Source: CAYFZO01 sp965211995
GTDB taxonomy: Bacteria; Pseudomonadota; Gammaproteobacteria; Poriferisulfidales; Oxydemutatoraceae
Direction: 5' to 3'
NCBI GenBank assembly: GCA_965211995.1
Contig: OZ243040.1
Location: forward strand, 1,879,615 to 1,943,614
DNA length: 64,000 nt
Position 1 is the stretch's first letter, and each line of letters begins with the position of its first letter. The translations under genes and the position numbers were made by a program. Of the stretch, positions 8,738 through 16,937 are shown one piece after another. The notes below the pieces were generated by a model. The model worked only from the letters and a program-made list of their open reading frames with translations. It was not told where the DNA came from and made no database searches.

Positions 8738-9062
8738 GGTTTTCCTCTTCGTTCAACGAAGCGCGGGCACAGTACAGCCGCTGACTAATTATGTAAAATG
8801 ATTTTAATCAATTTTTTTATGTTTTTTATTCATGTAGGAGACGCGGGAATGAGTTTTGGAGCCTGTGTTTGGCGTCTGTAATTTGTCGGTGGTGGGTGTA
8901 GAGGTGGAGTATGAACTGGTTCTTTATCATTGTTTCTTGTTATTGACAGTAAACCTTGCGCGCGGGCGGTGCCTCACGTAGTTTTTGCCATTATTAGATT
9001 TTATTTATTCTAAGTGTAGTGAGGCATCGCCCGCGCGCAAAATTTTTTTACAGTTGCGCCGA
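8738..9062. other. gap between cysJ and the CRISPR array (leader side)
   Basis: No gene found. It should hold the cysJ promoter (leftward) and the upstream end, probably the leader, of the array (rightward). The first ~100 nt after cysJ are AT-rich. The last part contains a long hairpin (8956-9040) followed by seven T. No clear sigma-70 pair is seen rightward; TTGACA at 8943-8948 lacks a matching -10. Confidence 0.5.
8956..9040. repeat. 22-bp inverted repeat just before the CRISPR array
   Basis: TTGCGCGCGGGCGGTGCCTC plus AC at 8956-8977 pairs with 9019-9040, 21 of 22 positions complementary, around a 41-nt AT-rich loop. A run of seven T follows on the + strand, 15 nt before the first repeat. 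It could be a terminator insulating the array from upstream transcription, a MITE-like insertion, or part of the leader. I see no target-site duplication. Confidence 0.75.
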
Positions 9063-10947
9063 GTTGCGGAGAGACCGCATTTCCTTATGTGCTAAATTCA
9101 CTATCACGACAAGCCTGAGCTCCAGCTCGTTGCGGAGAGACCGCATTTCCTTATGTGCTAAATTTCGTCTTGCGCGATACCGGCGCCGCGACGTGTTGCG
9201 GAGAGACCGCATTTCCTTATGTGCTAAATTTCAGGCGAAGACCAAGAAGCCGCTTTTGATGTTGCGGAGAGACCGCATTTCCTTATGTGCTAAATTGATG
9301 ACACGCTCATCCGACTGCCCTGAGCGGTTGCGGAGAGACCGCATTTCCTTATGTGCTAAATTGGTGCAGTCGTTTCAGACGAGCCGAGGCAAGTTGCGGA
9401 GAGACCGCATTTCCTTATGTGCTAAATTTAGCTCAACTATAGAGACGTGATTGTTTCTGTTGCGGAGAGACCGCATTTCCTTATGTGCTAAATTATACCG
9501 GCTTTATCGGGACCGACCGTTATGGTTGCGGAGAGACCGCATTTCCTTATGTGCTAAATTCTCTTGTATCCAACTCAACGGGCTGCTCATGTTGCGGAGA
9601 GACCGCATTTCCTTATGTGCTAAATTCGACCTGACGAACGAAGCCACTGGTTCAACGTTGCGGAGAGACCGCATTTCCTTATGTGCTAAATTCCGCATCG
9701 TCGTTAGCACCGCGTGGAGGCAGTTGCGGAGAGACCGCATTTCCTTATGTGCTAAATTTGATCTGCTGAGATATAGATTGCGCCTCTTGTTGCGGAGAGA
9801 CCGCATTTCCTTATGTGCTAAATTCATCTCAAAATTGGAACGCCGGCAGAACCAGTTGCGGAGAGACCGCATTTCCTTATGTGCTAAATTACATCGGCGA
9901 TGTGACCGAGGTCGTTGCCAGTTGCGGAGAGACCGCATTTCCTTATGTGCTAAATTCAGCCCCTTGGAAGCGAGACTGGAAACTGCGTTGCGGAGAGACC
10001 GCATTTCCTTATGTGCTAAATTTTCGAACCTGCACGGCCCCGAGTGAAAAACGTTGCGGAGAGACCGCATTTCCTTATGTGCTAAATTTCGTGTGCGCCG
10101 CGTGCGCGTGGATCAGACGTTGCGGAGAGACCGCATTTCCTTATGTGCTAAATTCGATTTCGATCTGGAGACCGACGCTGCGCAGTTGCGGAGAGACCGC
10201 ATTTCCTTATGTGCTAAATTCGCAGCAGTACATACCAGCGCACCAACTCAGTTGCGGAGAGACCGCATTTCCTTATGTGCTAAATTGCATCTCACGCTCC
10301 GCCGCCGGCCGTTACCGTTGCGGAGAGACCGCATTTCCTTATGTGCTAAATTGACAGATTGGGACGTTCATCACTCAAAAGCGTTGCGGAGAGACCGCAT
10401 TTCCTTATGTGCTAAATTGGTTCAATGCGATAGCCGCCGCCGTTGTGTGTTGCGGAGAGACCGCATTTCCTTATGTGCTAAATTTCTTATCTGATTAATG
10501 AGCAGCGCGTTGAGGTTGCGGAGAGACCGCATTTCCTTATGTGCTAAATTCCCCATCCCTTTGCGACGCATCAGCCATGCGTTGCGGAGAGACCGCATTT
10601 CCTTATGTGCTAAATTAACCGAGTGATGGATAAAAGGTCAAACGGCGTTGCGGAGAGACCGCATTTCCTTATGTGCTAAATTCGAAGTTGGCATTGCCAT
10701 TGACCTAACTGCTGTTGCGGAGAGACCGCATTTCCTTATGTGCTAAATTGCCATAACACACCTCCTCCAATTGAATCCAGTTGCGGAGAGACCGCATTTC
10801 CTTATGTGCTAAATTCAACATGTTGCAATCAAGGCCATATTATTAGTTGCGGAGAGACCGCATTTCCTTATGTGCTAAATTTTCGAAGGTGTCGCAACAC
10901 GAAGATCATTAGTTGCGGAGAGACCGCATTTCCTTATGTGCTAAATT
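9063..10947 (+). CRISPR. type II-C CRISPR array, 29 repeats and 28 spacers
   Basis: The 36-nt repeat begins GTTGCGGAGAGACCGC and ends TTATGTGCTAAATT; all 29 copies are identical, including both end copies. The period is 66 nt, giving 30-nt spacers, except one 31-nt spacer at 10683-10713. All spacers look different from one another. Orientation is rightward: the GTTG...AAATT polarity matches type II repeats, a terminator follows the last repeat, and the tracrRNA anti-repeat is complementary to this strand. The repeat has an internal palindrome, TGCGG-AGAGA-CCGCA. Perfect repeat identity suggests a well-maintained array. Confidence 0.99.
9090..9098 (+). promoter_or_regulatory. extended -10-like end of each repeat (representative copy)
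   Basis: Each repeat ends TGCTAAATT, which reads as TGn plus a -10-like hexamer TAAATT. In Neisseria type II-C arrays the repeat end TGCTACAAT acts as a promoter starting transcription in the following spacer. The same could occur here 29 times; this entry marks the copy in the first repeat. Function is inferred from the resemblance. Confidence 0.5.
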
Positions 10948-10998
10948 CGCTCTCGGTTATCCCATTGAATTCGTGGGAAAACCGAGGGCGATTTTTTT
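10948..10998 (+). terminator. Rho-independent terminator of the CRISPR array
   Basis: It starts directly after the last repeat. CGCTCTCGGTT (10948-10958) pairs with AACCGAGGGCG (10980-10990) with one G-U pair, an inner stem TCCCA/TGGGA extends it, and seven T follow at 10992-10998. It ends 21 nt before the cas2 stop codon, so array and cas transcripts converge. Confidence 0.9.
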
Positions 10999-11019
10999 GA
11001 AAAACACACGGTGCTTTGT

Positions 11020-11358
11020 TTACAGTAGTGTGAGTTGATCGGGTTTTTCATACGTTTTTGGCGCACGCCCCTCAAAACTTATGATGTTTTCGTATTGTTT
11101 GTCGGTAAACGAAAGGATATCCACTTTACCACCTGCTGGTAGATTTGCGGCAACCTGTTTGGAGAGCGACTCCACGCGCTCCTTGCCTGAGCAAAAACGT
11201 GAATAAACAGAGAACTGCACCATCTCAAAACCCAAGTCAAGCAGATAATTGCGAAAGGCGGTCGCCTGCTTGCGCTCTTTTTTTGTTCCCACCGGCAGGT
11301 CGAACATCACAAACATCCACATTATGCGGTAGCCGCTAAGCGTTTCCGTCATTACCAT
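11020..11358 (-). CDS. cas2: CRISPR-associated endonuclease Cas2
   Basis: 112 aa; Cas1-Cas2 integrates new spacers. The family opening WMFVMFDLPV (beta strand with the conserved Asp) and GFEMVQFSVYSRFC are visible, as in type II Cas2. ATG 11358 overlaps the cas1 end by 23 nt; ATG 11352 or a later Met at residue 13 are alternatives. Last gene of cas9-cas1-cas2. There is no csn2 or cas4, which fits subtype II-C. Confidence 0.95.
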   Translation of the reverse strand: MVMTETLSGYRIMWMFVMFDLPVGTKKERKQATAFRNYLLDLGFEMVQFSVYSRFCSGKERVESLSKQVAANLPAGGKVDILSFTDKQYENIISFEGRAPKTYEKPDQLTLL

Positions 11359-12268
11359 CAGTAAGGGACGCTAGCACAAGCGGTGGGGGCATTTGTGGCG
11401 ATTCCAGTAGTGAGTTTTCTCCCATCAACGCCTGTGCAAGCGATGTAGCAAATCGTGCGGCGGTGGTGAACAGCGTCGTCACACCAGCGGGGCCGGATAT
11501 ATCTACTACTGCAAGTGAAGCGAGTATGCGCTTGGAATCGGTGTTAATTTCGCACTCGCCCTGATCGGCGAGACGGCGGGTGACATAGTCGGCTAGCGGG
11601 CGAAACGGCTCCATTAAATCATCTACCAGACACATCGGATTTGTCGGTCCACGATGCCAGATACCTAATGTCGGATGTAGTCCCGCCGCCATCACCCCTC
11701 TGGCAACGCATGAGCGAATTATTGCGTAGCCGTAATTAAGCAAAGCGTTTATGCCGCCCCCCTCATTGTCGCGGGTAAACCCGTTGGGAAATAACACGCT
11801 CCAATAATGTCGTGCCGCTTGCGCTTCCATATTGTCTGGATCACCGGAGCGCACTTTGGTCGCGAGCCTCTTCAAACGGTTGCCGCCATCGCCGAACATA
11901 TCTAACACTTCCGCTTGGTTACTGATCTTAGCGCGGACAATCTGCTGCCACAATCGCTTTTTCAGGGGGAGTTTAGCTCTGGCTTGCGCCTGCATTCGCG
12001 TACTTTGCGCATGATGGCCAAAAAGCGGGAGCATCCACGCAACCGGCTGATAGTTGACGGCACAGATGATAAACGGGGTTCCGCGTTCAGCAAGAGCGGC
12101 GATGAGGTTGGAAGAGTGGGTGCAACCATGTCCGCTGACAATCACAGCAAGGAGGTCATCCAACGGAACCCGCGCGATTAACTCACGGTCGGCGCGGACT
12201 TCCATAAATCCGCGATGCAGTGCAAGATGCCGCCCGTTTTCGGCAATCTCAACAATGCGACCGGTCAT
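11336..12268 (-). CDS. cas1: CRISPR-associated endonuclease Cas1
   Basis: 310 aa metal-dependent integrase of spacer acquisition. Active-site residues visible: Glu in NMEAQAARHYW (about residue 148), His in GLHPTLGIWH, and acidic residues in LVDDLMEPFRP. It overlaps the cas9 stop by 4 nt and the cas2 start by 23 nt, so the three genes form one translationally coupled unit. Confidence 0.97.
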   Translation of the reverse strand: MTGRIVEIAENGRHLALHRGFMEVRADRELIARVPLDDLLAVIVSGHGCTHSSNLIAALAERGTPFIICAVNYQPVAWMLPLFGHHAQSTRMQAQARAKLPLKKRLWQQIVRAKISNQAEVLDMFGDGGNRLKRLATKVRSGDPDNMEAQAARHYWSVLFPNGFTRDNEGGGINALLNYGYAIIRSCVARGVMAAGLHPTLGIWHRGPTNPMCLVDDLMEPFRPLADYVTRRLADQGECEINTDSKRILASLAVVDISGPAGVTTLFTTAARFATSLAQALMGENSLLESPQMPPPLVLASLTDGNDGNA

Positions 12269-15200
12269 TTGATTGTAGGAATAGATTTTTTGCGCATCAA
12301 CCCTGCTGGACTGATATCGATTTGCCGTGCTTTTAGCTTGCGAAAATCCTCCGCAGACTTGAGTTTAATGCTGCGATCGCGTTTTTCGACATTTTTATCC
12401 TTATCGGGAAGAGAATCAAAATGCTCAACGAGAGCAATCTCATCTTCGTTAATTTTCCTGACTCGAGTGATTATTGTCCCGCTATTTCTCTTAATTTTTC
12501 TCAGATCCTCACTAGTCGGCTTTTGCAGAGCCACCATATCACCACGTCGCAGAAGCATAATAAGTGGTTGCGGCCCGGCAGCACGATTAATTGCCTTGCG
12601 TGACGTATTCGCTTCAAAGGTAGTGATGACTTTCCCTTCCCACAACCCGTTTTGGCAAAGGAAAATTTCATACGCCCAATTGCCGCCGGGCAAGTAATGC
12701 TTGATTCCGTTACCGCCGCCCTTTCCTTTATGATGAATCGGAATCAGCAAATCCGTGCGTCTTCTTTCCATCACTTCAACACGGCGGATTCCATGTTTGC
12801 GCGCTTGCTTTATCGCCTCTGAAAATCCACTGCTCTCATTTTTCCATTTGATTAGGCGTAGGCGAAGCTTTTCATCACACACTCTGGCAGGTGGCTTTCC
12901 ACGCGTTCTTTTCTCACTCTCGTAAAGTGCGGACTCTTTCAACGAGTCGATAGGGATATGATGTGAAATAGCGGTCTGCGGACGTCCTTTGCTGTCCTTT
13001 GATTCGGGAAAGTCGTTCCCGCTTAAAACTCGATAAGCTGTTTCATCGTGTAGTTTCCCTTCCTTGTGGCGGTGCGGTTTGTGTGAAACGATGATTTTTC
13101 CAATCACTGGGTTCACCATCTGCAGAAAATTTTCCTCCCCGATAGTGGGGAATGGCACTGTATCGGAGAATAATTGTTCATTGTCCATTCCTGTGTTTGC
13201 CGCCGTCGCGACTTTTTTCAGTGTACCTCGTGTTGTTGCGCCGACGACCGCCGCATCAATTGCATGGTGACGATGGTCTTCGCGGTTTTTGGCGTTTCTG
13301 TTTTCATCAGTGCCTCCGCGAAAATTCGCAAGAATGCTGTTGAGTCCCCATTTAGCACGCAACAATCCGGTTAGGCGACCCGGCACAACATAGACATCTT
13401 TACATGCCGCCTGCAGGTAATGCAGAGCGGCACGGCTGAGATACTGTGTTTCCGGTAATTGGCGCGGCAGGAAAGTGTCCTTGTCAAATTTGTGCTTTTC
13501 CAATGCGCCTTTGTCAAAACGTTTGAATTTGGCATGTGGCAGTTTGCTTGCCCGTTTCTGAATTCCAAGCCAGCGTGCCTCGTTGTCTGCAAATGCCGCG
13601 TAAGGATCACGTTTGCCTTTCGCTTGATTACAGGCGCGGCAAGCTAACGTCAAATTCATATAGCCGTCGTCAAGCGTGTCGCCAAATGGAAGAATGTGCT
13701 CAATTTCGATATCATTATTCTTTGATACGAGATTTTTGGCGGTAATTCGAACTTTCCCGCAAAATACGCATTTTCTCTCAAGACAATTTTTATTTAATTC
13801 CTCCCAAAGTTTCAATTTCTTGCGATTTTTTCCGGTAATCGCCGCTTCGCCGAATTCTTTCAATTGTTCGTCAATTCGCGCGTTGTTGTCACGGTTTGCT
13901 AGATTTTCTCGTTCGCGATCTCTGCGACCTTTCGCGCCGACGGGCAAATCGCGGCCGATTTCTAGCGCAATCTGCTCGGGCTTTCCGTGAATGCGAATGA
14001 TGTCGTTCACCACTTCGCGTAACTGATTTAAGCCGACATGCACCGTCGGATTAGGGATGCGCTGTTGTTCGGGCTTGTCTTCGTCTTCTGGAACTCGCGG
14101 CAGACAAAGGTGGCGCAACCGTGCGACCTCTTGGTAAGGCGGCAACTCGCCGTAAATTTTGCCGCTGTTTCCTTTGGTTTTCTCTCCGATTTTTCCATCG
14201 GCTTGCGCTTTGTCAATCGCGTCGCCAAGAAGCATCCTTTCTTCCAGATACGGAATAAACGCCCGAAGCGCCTTGCCGGGAAAACGTGCGCGGCCTTTCT
14301 GCAATCTCCCGACCACTTTAAGTGACGCGGCAATTTCACTTTCGCTTAATTGCCATCGCTCGGCGAGAGTGTTGCGTACATTTTCTTCCGGCTCGTCAAG
14401 AAGAATTTGGACAAATTCATCCTGCTCCGCCAAAAGCTCATTTTCATCTTTCAGCGTTTCCCAACGCTTGCCAAGCACCTTGCGAAAGTTGTAACTGGTG
14501 GCGTCGCCACTAATACTTTTCCGGCGCGGCTCTTGCTCTCCTTCTCTTATAAGAGGCGCATTTTTCTTGCGCTTCTTCCTGACGGTCATTTCGTAATTAA
14601 ATTTTGCATTCTTGTTGTTAAGAATTTTTTCGCGTATATCATCAAAGGATAACCGTTCTTTTCGCAGAAGCTCACCGAGAATTTTTTCGCGCTCGTCGGC
14701 GTTCAACTGATGGAGCCCGCGTTCGTCGCTGTACTCCAAGTGATTCAAATCGTTGAGAATGCGGAATCGCTGAAACGACGGCGATGCTTTTGGCGCGTGC
14801 TGTTCACCGGTGTACGGACATGTGCCGACGAGCGGCGGTTTCAGATCACGTTGCTCAATAATAAGTGCGCGAATTATTTCGTGTCCACACTCGCCGTTTT
14901 TGTTCTTTCCAAAACTAGAATTGACCGCGCTCTGCGTCTCCCAGATTTTGTCGAATTCTTCCGCAATGTCATCGCGAAACGGATACAGTGGTTCGTATTC
15001 TCCCACGCCGGAAGCGGTTACTTTGAGAGGACGGGCGCGTACGGTGCGTTCGTGTTGTGGCTTGTTGGCATCTTGACGGCGCAAGTAAAGATATTGTCCG
15101 AGTGTCTTTGTGTCCTTTGCTTTCATGTCCTCGCGCAACTTCTCGCGTGCCTGGCCAACAACTTTGCTGTCTTTTTCATGGTCGGTTTTGGCGTTGCTTT

Positions 15201-15624
15201 TGAAGCCACGCCGCTGATTCAAGTGAAATAGTGCTCGCCCAATATGGTGCGGCGGTAATCGCTTTTCCACGGCTTTCGCGCGCAATCGCCACGGGTCCAA
15301 CTTTTCCAGTTTTTTACCTGCAATGTAATCGGGAACGATTTTTTTGTTTTCTGTTTTGTCGGGAAATAGTCCAAATTCCGCGAGTGCCTGCAACAAGCGA
15401 TTTTTCCGTTGCACTTTGCGGAACAAATTACGCCGCATGCCACGTGCCTTGCGGCGATCCTCGTTTAGCGAAGCCAAATTTTTAGCGTTACGGCCTTCTG
15501 AGAAAATGCGTACGCCGCCGCTGATGATGGACGAGATTTCACCGTTATCGGCAAGCCTGTAGAACATCCAACCGATGGAATCTGTGCCGAGGTCCAAACC
15601 GAGCCGGGTTTTGGGCTTTCCCAT
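12265..15624 (-). CDS. cas9: RNA-guided DNA endonuclease Cas9 (type II-C)
   Basis: 1119 aa, of compact type II-C size. In order: RuvC-I LGLDLGTDSIGW (Asp11), arginine-rich bridge helix about residues 55-80 (DRRKARGMRRNLFRKVQRKN), REC lobe, RuvC-II IALEIGRD (Glu555), HNH with IEHILPF (His643) and ACNQAKG (Asn666), RuvC-III HHAIDAAVVG (His787, Asp790), and a basic C-terminal PAM-interacting part. All nuclease residues are present. The HNH is framed by CVFC (619-622) and CRAC (662-665), which could hold zinc, and has Glu642 where many Cas9s have Asp. The tracrRNA gene lies divergently just upstream. PAM unknown. Confidence 0.98.
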   Translation of the reverse strand: MGKPKTRLGLDLGTDSIGWMFYRLADNGEISSIISGGVRIFSEGRNAKNLASLNEDRRKARGMRRNLFRKVQRKNRLLQALAEFGLFPDKTENKKIVPDYIAGKKLEKLDPWRLRAKAVEKRLPPHHIGRALFHLNQRRGFKSNAKTDHEKDSKVVGQAREKLREDMKAKDTKTLGQYLYLRRQDANKPQHERTVRARPLKVTASGVGEYEPLYPFRDDIAEEFDKIWETQSAVNSSFGKNKNGECGHEIIRALIIEQRDLKPPLVGTCPYTGEQHAPKASPSFQRFRILNDLNHLEYSDERGLHQLNADEREKILGELLRKERLSFDDIREKILNNKNAKFNYEMTVRKKRKKNAPLIREGEQEPRRKSISGDATSYNFRKVLGKRWETLKDENELLAEQDEFVQILLDEPEENVRNTLAERWQLSESEIAASLKVVGRLQKGRARFPGKALRAFIPYLEERMLLGDAIDKAQADGKIGEKTKGNSGKIYGELPPYQEVARLRHLCLPRVPEDEDKPEQQRIPNPTVHVGLNQLREVVNDIIRIHGKPEQIALEIGRDLPVGAKGRRDRERENLANRDNNARIDEQLKEFGEAAITGKNRKKLKLWEELNKNCLERKCVFCGKVRITAKNLVSKNNDIEIEHILPFGDTLDDGYMNLTLACRACNQAKGKRDPYAAFADNEARWLGIQKRASKLPHAKFKRFDKGALEKHKFDKDTFLPRQLPETQYLSRAALHYLQAACKDVYVVPGRLTGLLRAKWGLNSILANFRGGTDENRNAKNREDHRHHAIDAAVVGATTRGTLKKVATAANTGMDNEQLFSDTVPFPTIGEENFLQMVNPVIGKIIVSHKPHRHKEGKLHDETAYRVLSGNDFPESKDSKGRPQTAISHHIPIDSLKESALYESEKRTRGKPPARVCDEKLRLRLIKWKNESSGFSEAIKQARKHGIRRVEVMERRRTDLLIPIHHKGKGGGNGIKHYLPGGNWAYEIFLCQNGLWEGKVITTFEANTSRKAINRAAGPQPLIMLLRRGDMVALQKPTSEDLRKIKRNSGTIITRVRKINEDEIALVEHFDSLPDKDKNVEKRDRSIKLKSAEDFRKLKARQIDISPAGLMRKKSIPTIK

Positions 15625-15640
15625 TTATTTGCGTGCAAGG

Positions 15641-15669
15641 TTGACAAACAGGAACCGAAACGCAATTAT
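15641..15669 (+). promoter_or_regulatory. putative tracrRNA promoter
   Basis: A perfect -35 TTGACA (15641-15646) is followed after 17 nt by AATTAT (15664-15669; 4 of 6 match to TATAAT). The predicted start near 15676 falls right before the anti-repeat. It overlaps the upstream region of the divergent cas9 gene. Confidence 0.7.
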
Positions 15670-15675
15670 AGCATC

Positions 15676-15775
15676 ACACATAAGAAAATGCGGTCTCGTT
15701 AAGTCCGTTAACAAGGAATCTTCGAGATTCGCGCCAAGCCCATGTAAGGGCGACGCTTCGTGTGTCGCCCTTTTT
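15676..15775 (+). ncRNA. tracrRNA
   Basis: About 100 nt. The anti-repeat (about 15677-15697; CACATAAG then AAATGCGGTCTC) is complementary to the repeat segment GAGACCGCATTT...CTTATGTG with one mismatch. Then come a short hairpin GTTAA-GTCCG-TTAAC (15698-15712), a second hairpin GAATCT-TCG-AGATTC (15716-15730), a linker, and a terminator hairpin with five T. It guides RNase III processing of pre-crRNA and loading of Cas9. Boundaries are inferred from the promoter and terminator. Confidence 0.93.
15747..15775 (+). terminator. tracrRNA terminator
   Basis: AGGGCGAC at 15747-15754 pairs with GTCGCCCT ending at 15771, and T 15771-15775 follows. Strong GC stem with a 9-nt loop. It also forms the last hairpin of the tracrRNA. 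Confidence 0.9.
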
Positions 15776-15945
15776 AATTTTAGTCGCGCAATTTTTCACC
15801 TAACTACACGAAACATAAGCGGCGATACAGTCTTCCAAACACAAAATTTACTTCTAATATCTCCGATACGTATTTCGGGCGAATTCGTGTACTTGGCCGC
15901 ATATTCAAAAGACATTTCGCAAACACCATTTGCTAATATGCGTCC
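15776..15945. other. gap between tracrRNA and hemF
   Basis: No gene found. It contains an extended -10-like TGCTAATAT at 15931-15939, only 7 nt before the hemF ATG, with a poor -35 (GACATT, 15911-15916). If used, transcription would start at or next to the ATG, giving a leaderless mRNA; no Shine-Dalgarno is visible before the ATG. Confidence 0.45.
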
Positions 15946-16869
15946 ATGAGCGAGCGATTGGACAGTGTGCAGGTCGCGGCGTATTTCACCGGTCTGCAAG
16001 AGCGTCTGTGCCGGGGGTTTGAGCGCCTCGACGGCGGTGCGTGTTTTACCGAAGACCCGTGGGAGCAGCCGAGCGGCGGCGGGTGCAGTTGTGTGCTCGC
16101 GCGCGGGGCGGTGTTTGAAAAAGCCGGGGTCAATTATTCGCGCGTGCACGGCGACCGTCTGCCGCCTGCCGCGACTGCGGCACGTCCCGAACTCGCCGGC
16201 GGGCGGTTCGAGGCGATGGGCGTGTCGGTCGTCGTGCACCCGTTGAATCCTTATGTGCCGACCGCGCACTGCAACGTGCGCTTTTTTCTGTCGCACGACG
16301 CCGGCGGCGCTCCGGTATGGTGGTTCGGCGGCGGCTACGACCTGACGCCCTGCTATCCGTTTCGCGAAGACGCGGTGGCGTGGCACCGCGCCGCGCGTGC
16401 CGCGTGCGAGCCGTTCGGTGACGACGTGTATCCGCGTTTCAAGCGCTGGTGCGACGAGTATTTTTTCATCAAGCACCGCGACGAGACGCGCGGCGTCGGC
16501 GGGTTGTTTTTCGACGACCTCGACGCATGGGGCTTTGCGCGCACGTTCGAGTTTGTGCAAAGCGTCGGCGACGGCTTTCTGCCGGCGTATTCGGCGATCG
16601 TCGCGCGGCGTCGCGCGACACCCTACGGCGAACGCGAAAAGCGCTTCCAACTGTACCGGCGCGGGCGCTACGTCGAGTTCAACCTGGTCTATGACCGCGG
16701 CACGCTGTTTGGTTTGCAGTCGCAGGGGCGCGCCGAGTCCATTTTGATGTCGCTGCCGCCGCGGGTCGAGTGGCGTTACGGCTGGACGCCCGAGCCGGGC
16801 AGTCCCGAGGAGGATTTATACTTGCACTACCTGAAGCCGCAGGCGTGGCTCGACGATAAGAGGAAGTAG
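15946..16869 (+). CDS. hemF: coproporphyrinogen III oxidase, oxygen-dependent
   Basis: 307 aa. Converts coproporphyrinogen III to protoporphyrinogen IX with O2, which implies an aerobic or microaerobic lifestyle. The family signature FKRWCDEYFFIKHR followed by RGVGGLFFDD is complete near residues 165-190, with WWFGGGYDLTPCYP upstream. Start ATG 15946 (MSERLDSV). It opens a hemF-hemB-aroE cluster; hemB begins 68 nt later, so the two haem genes may share a transcript. Confidence 0.96.
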   Translation: MSERLDSVQVAAYFTGLQERLCRGFERLDGGACFTEDPWEQPSGGGCSCVLARGAVFEKAGVNYSRVHGDRLPPAATAARPELAGGRFEAMGVSVVVHPLNPYVPTAHCNVRFFLSHDAGGAPVWWFGGGYDLTPCYPFREDAVAWHRAARAACEPFGDDVYPRFKRWCDEYFFIKHRDETRGVGGLFFDDLDAWGFARTFEFVQSVGDGFLPAYSAIVARRRATPYGEREKRFQLYRRGRYVEFNLVYDRGTLFGLQSQGRAESILMSLPPRVEWRYGWTPEPGSPEEDLYLHYLKPQAWLDDKRK

Positions 16870-16937
16870 GGCGGATTTCAAACCCGCCTGGATCTTTTCA
16901 GCGCGAAAACGAGAGAAAGCAAGATCAGGCAGCCGAC

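Noticed and set aside
8956..9040. Upstream inverted repeat as a second tracrRNA
   Set aside because: It has no complementarity to the repeat; the real anti-repeat is at 15677-15697.
9019..11000. Long reading frames across the CRISPR array with repeated RRDRISLCAK or CGETAFPYVLN
   Set aside because: They are translations of the 66-nt CRISPR unit, whose length is a multiple of 3; not proteins.
12265..15624. Cas9 as a catalytically dead variant because of Glu642
   Set aside because: Asp11, Glu555, His643, Asn666, His787 and Asp790 are all present, and as far as I recall Glu beside the HNH His occurs in other II-C Cas9s.
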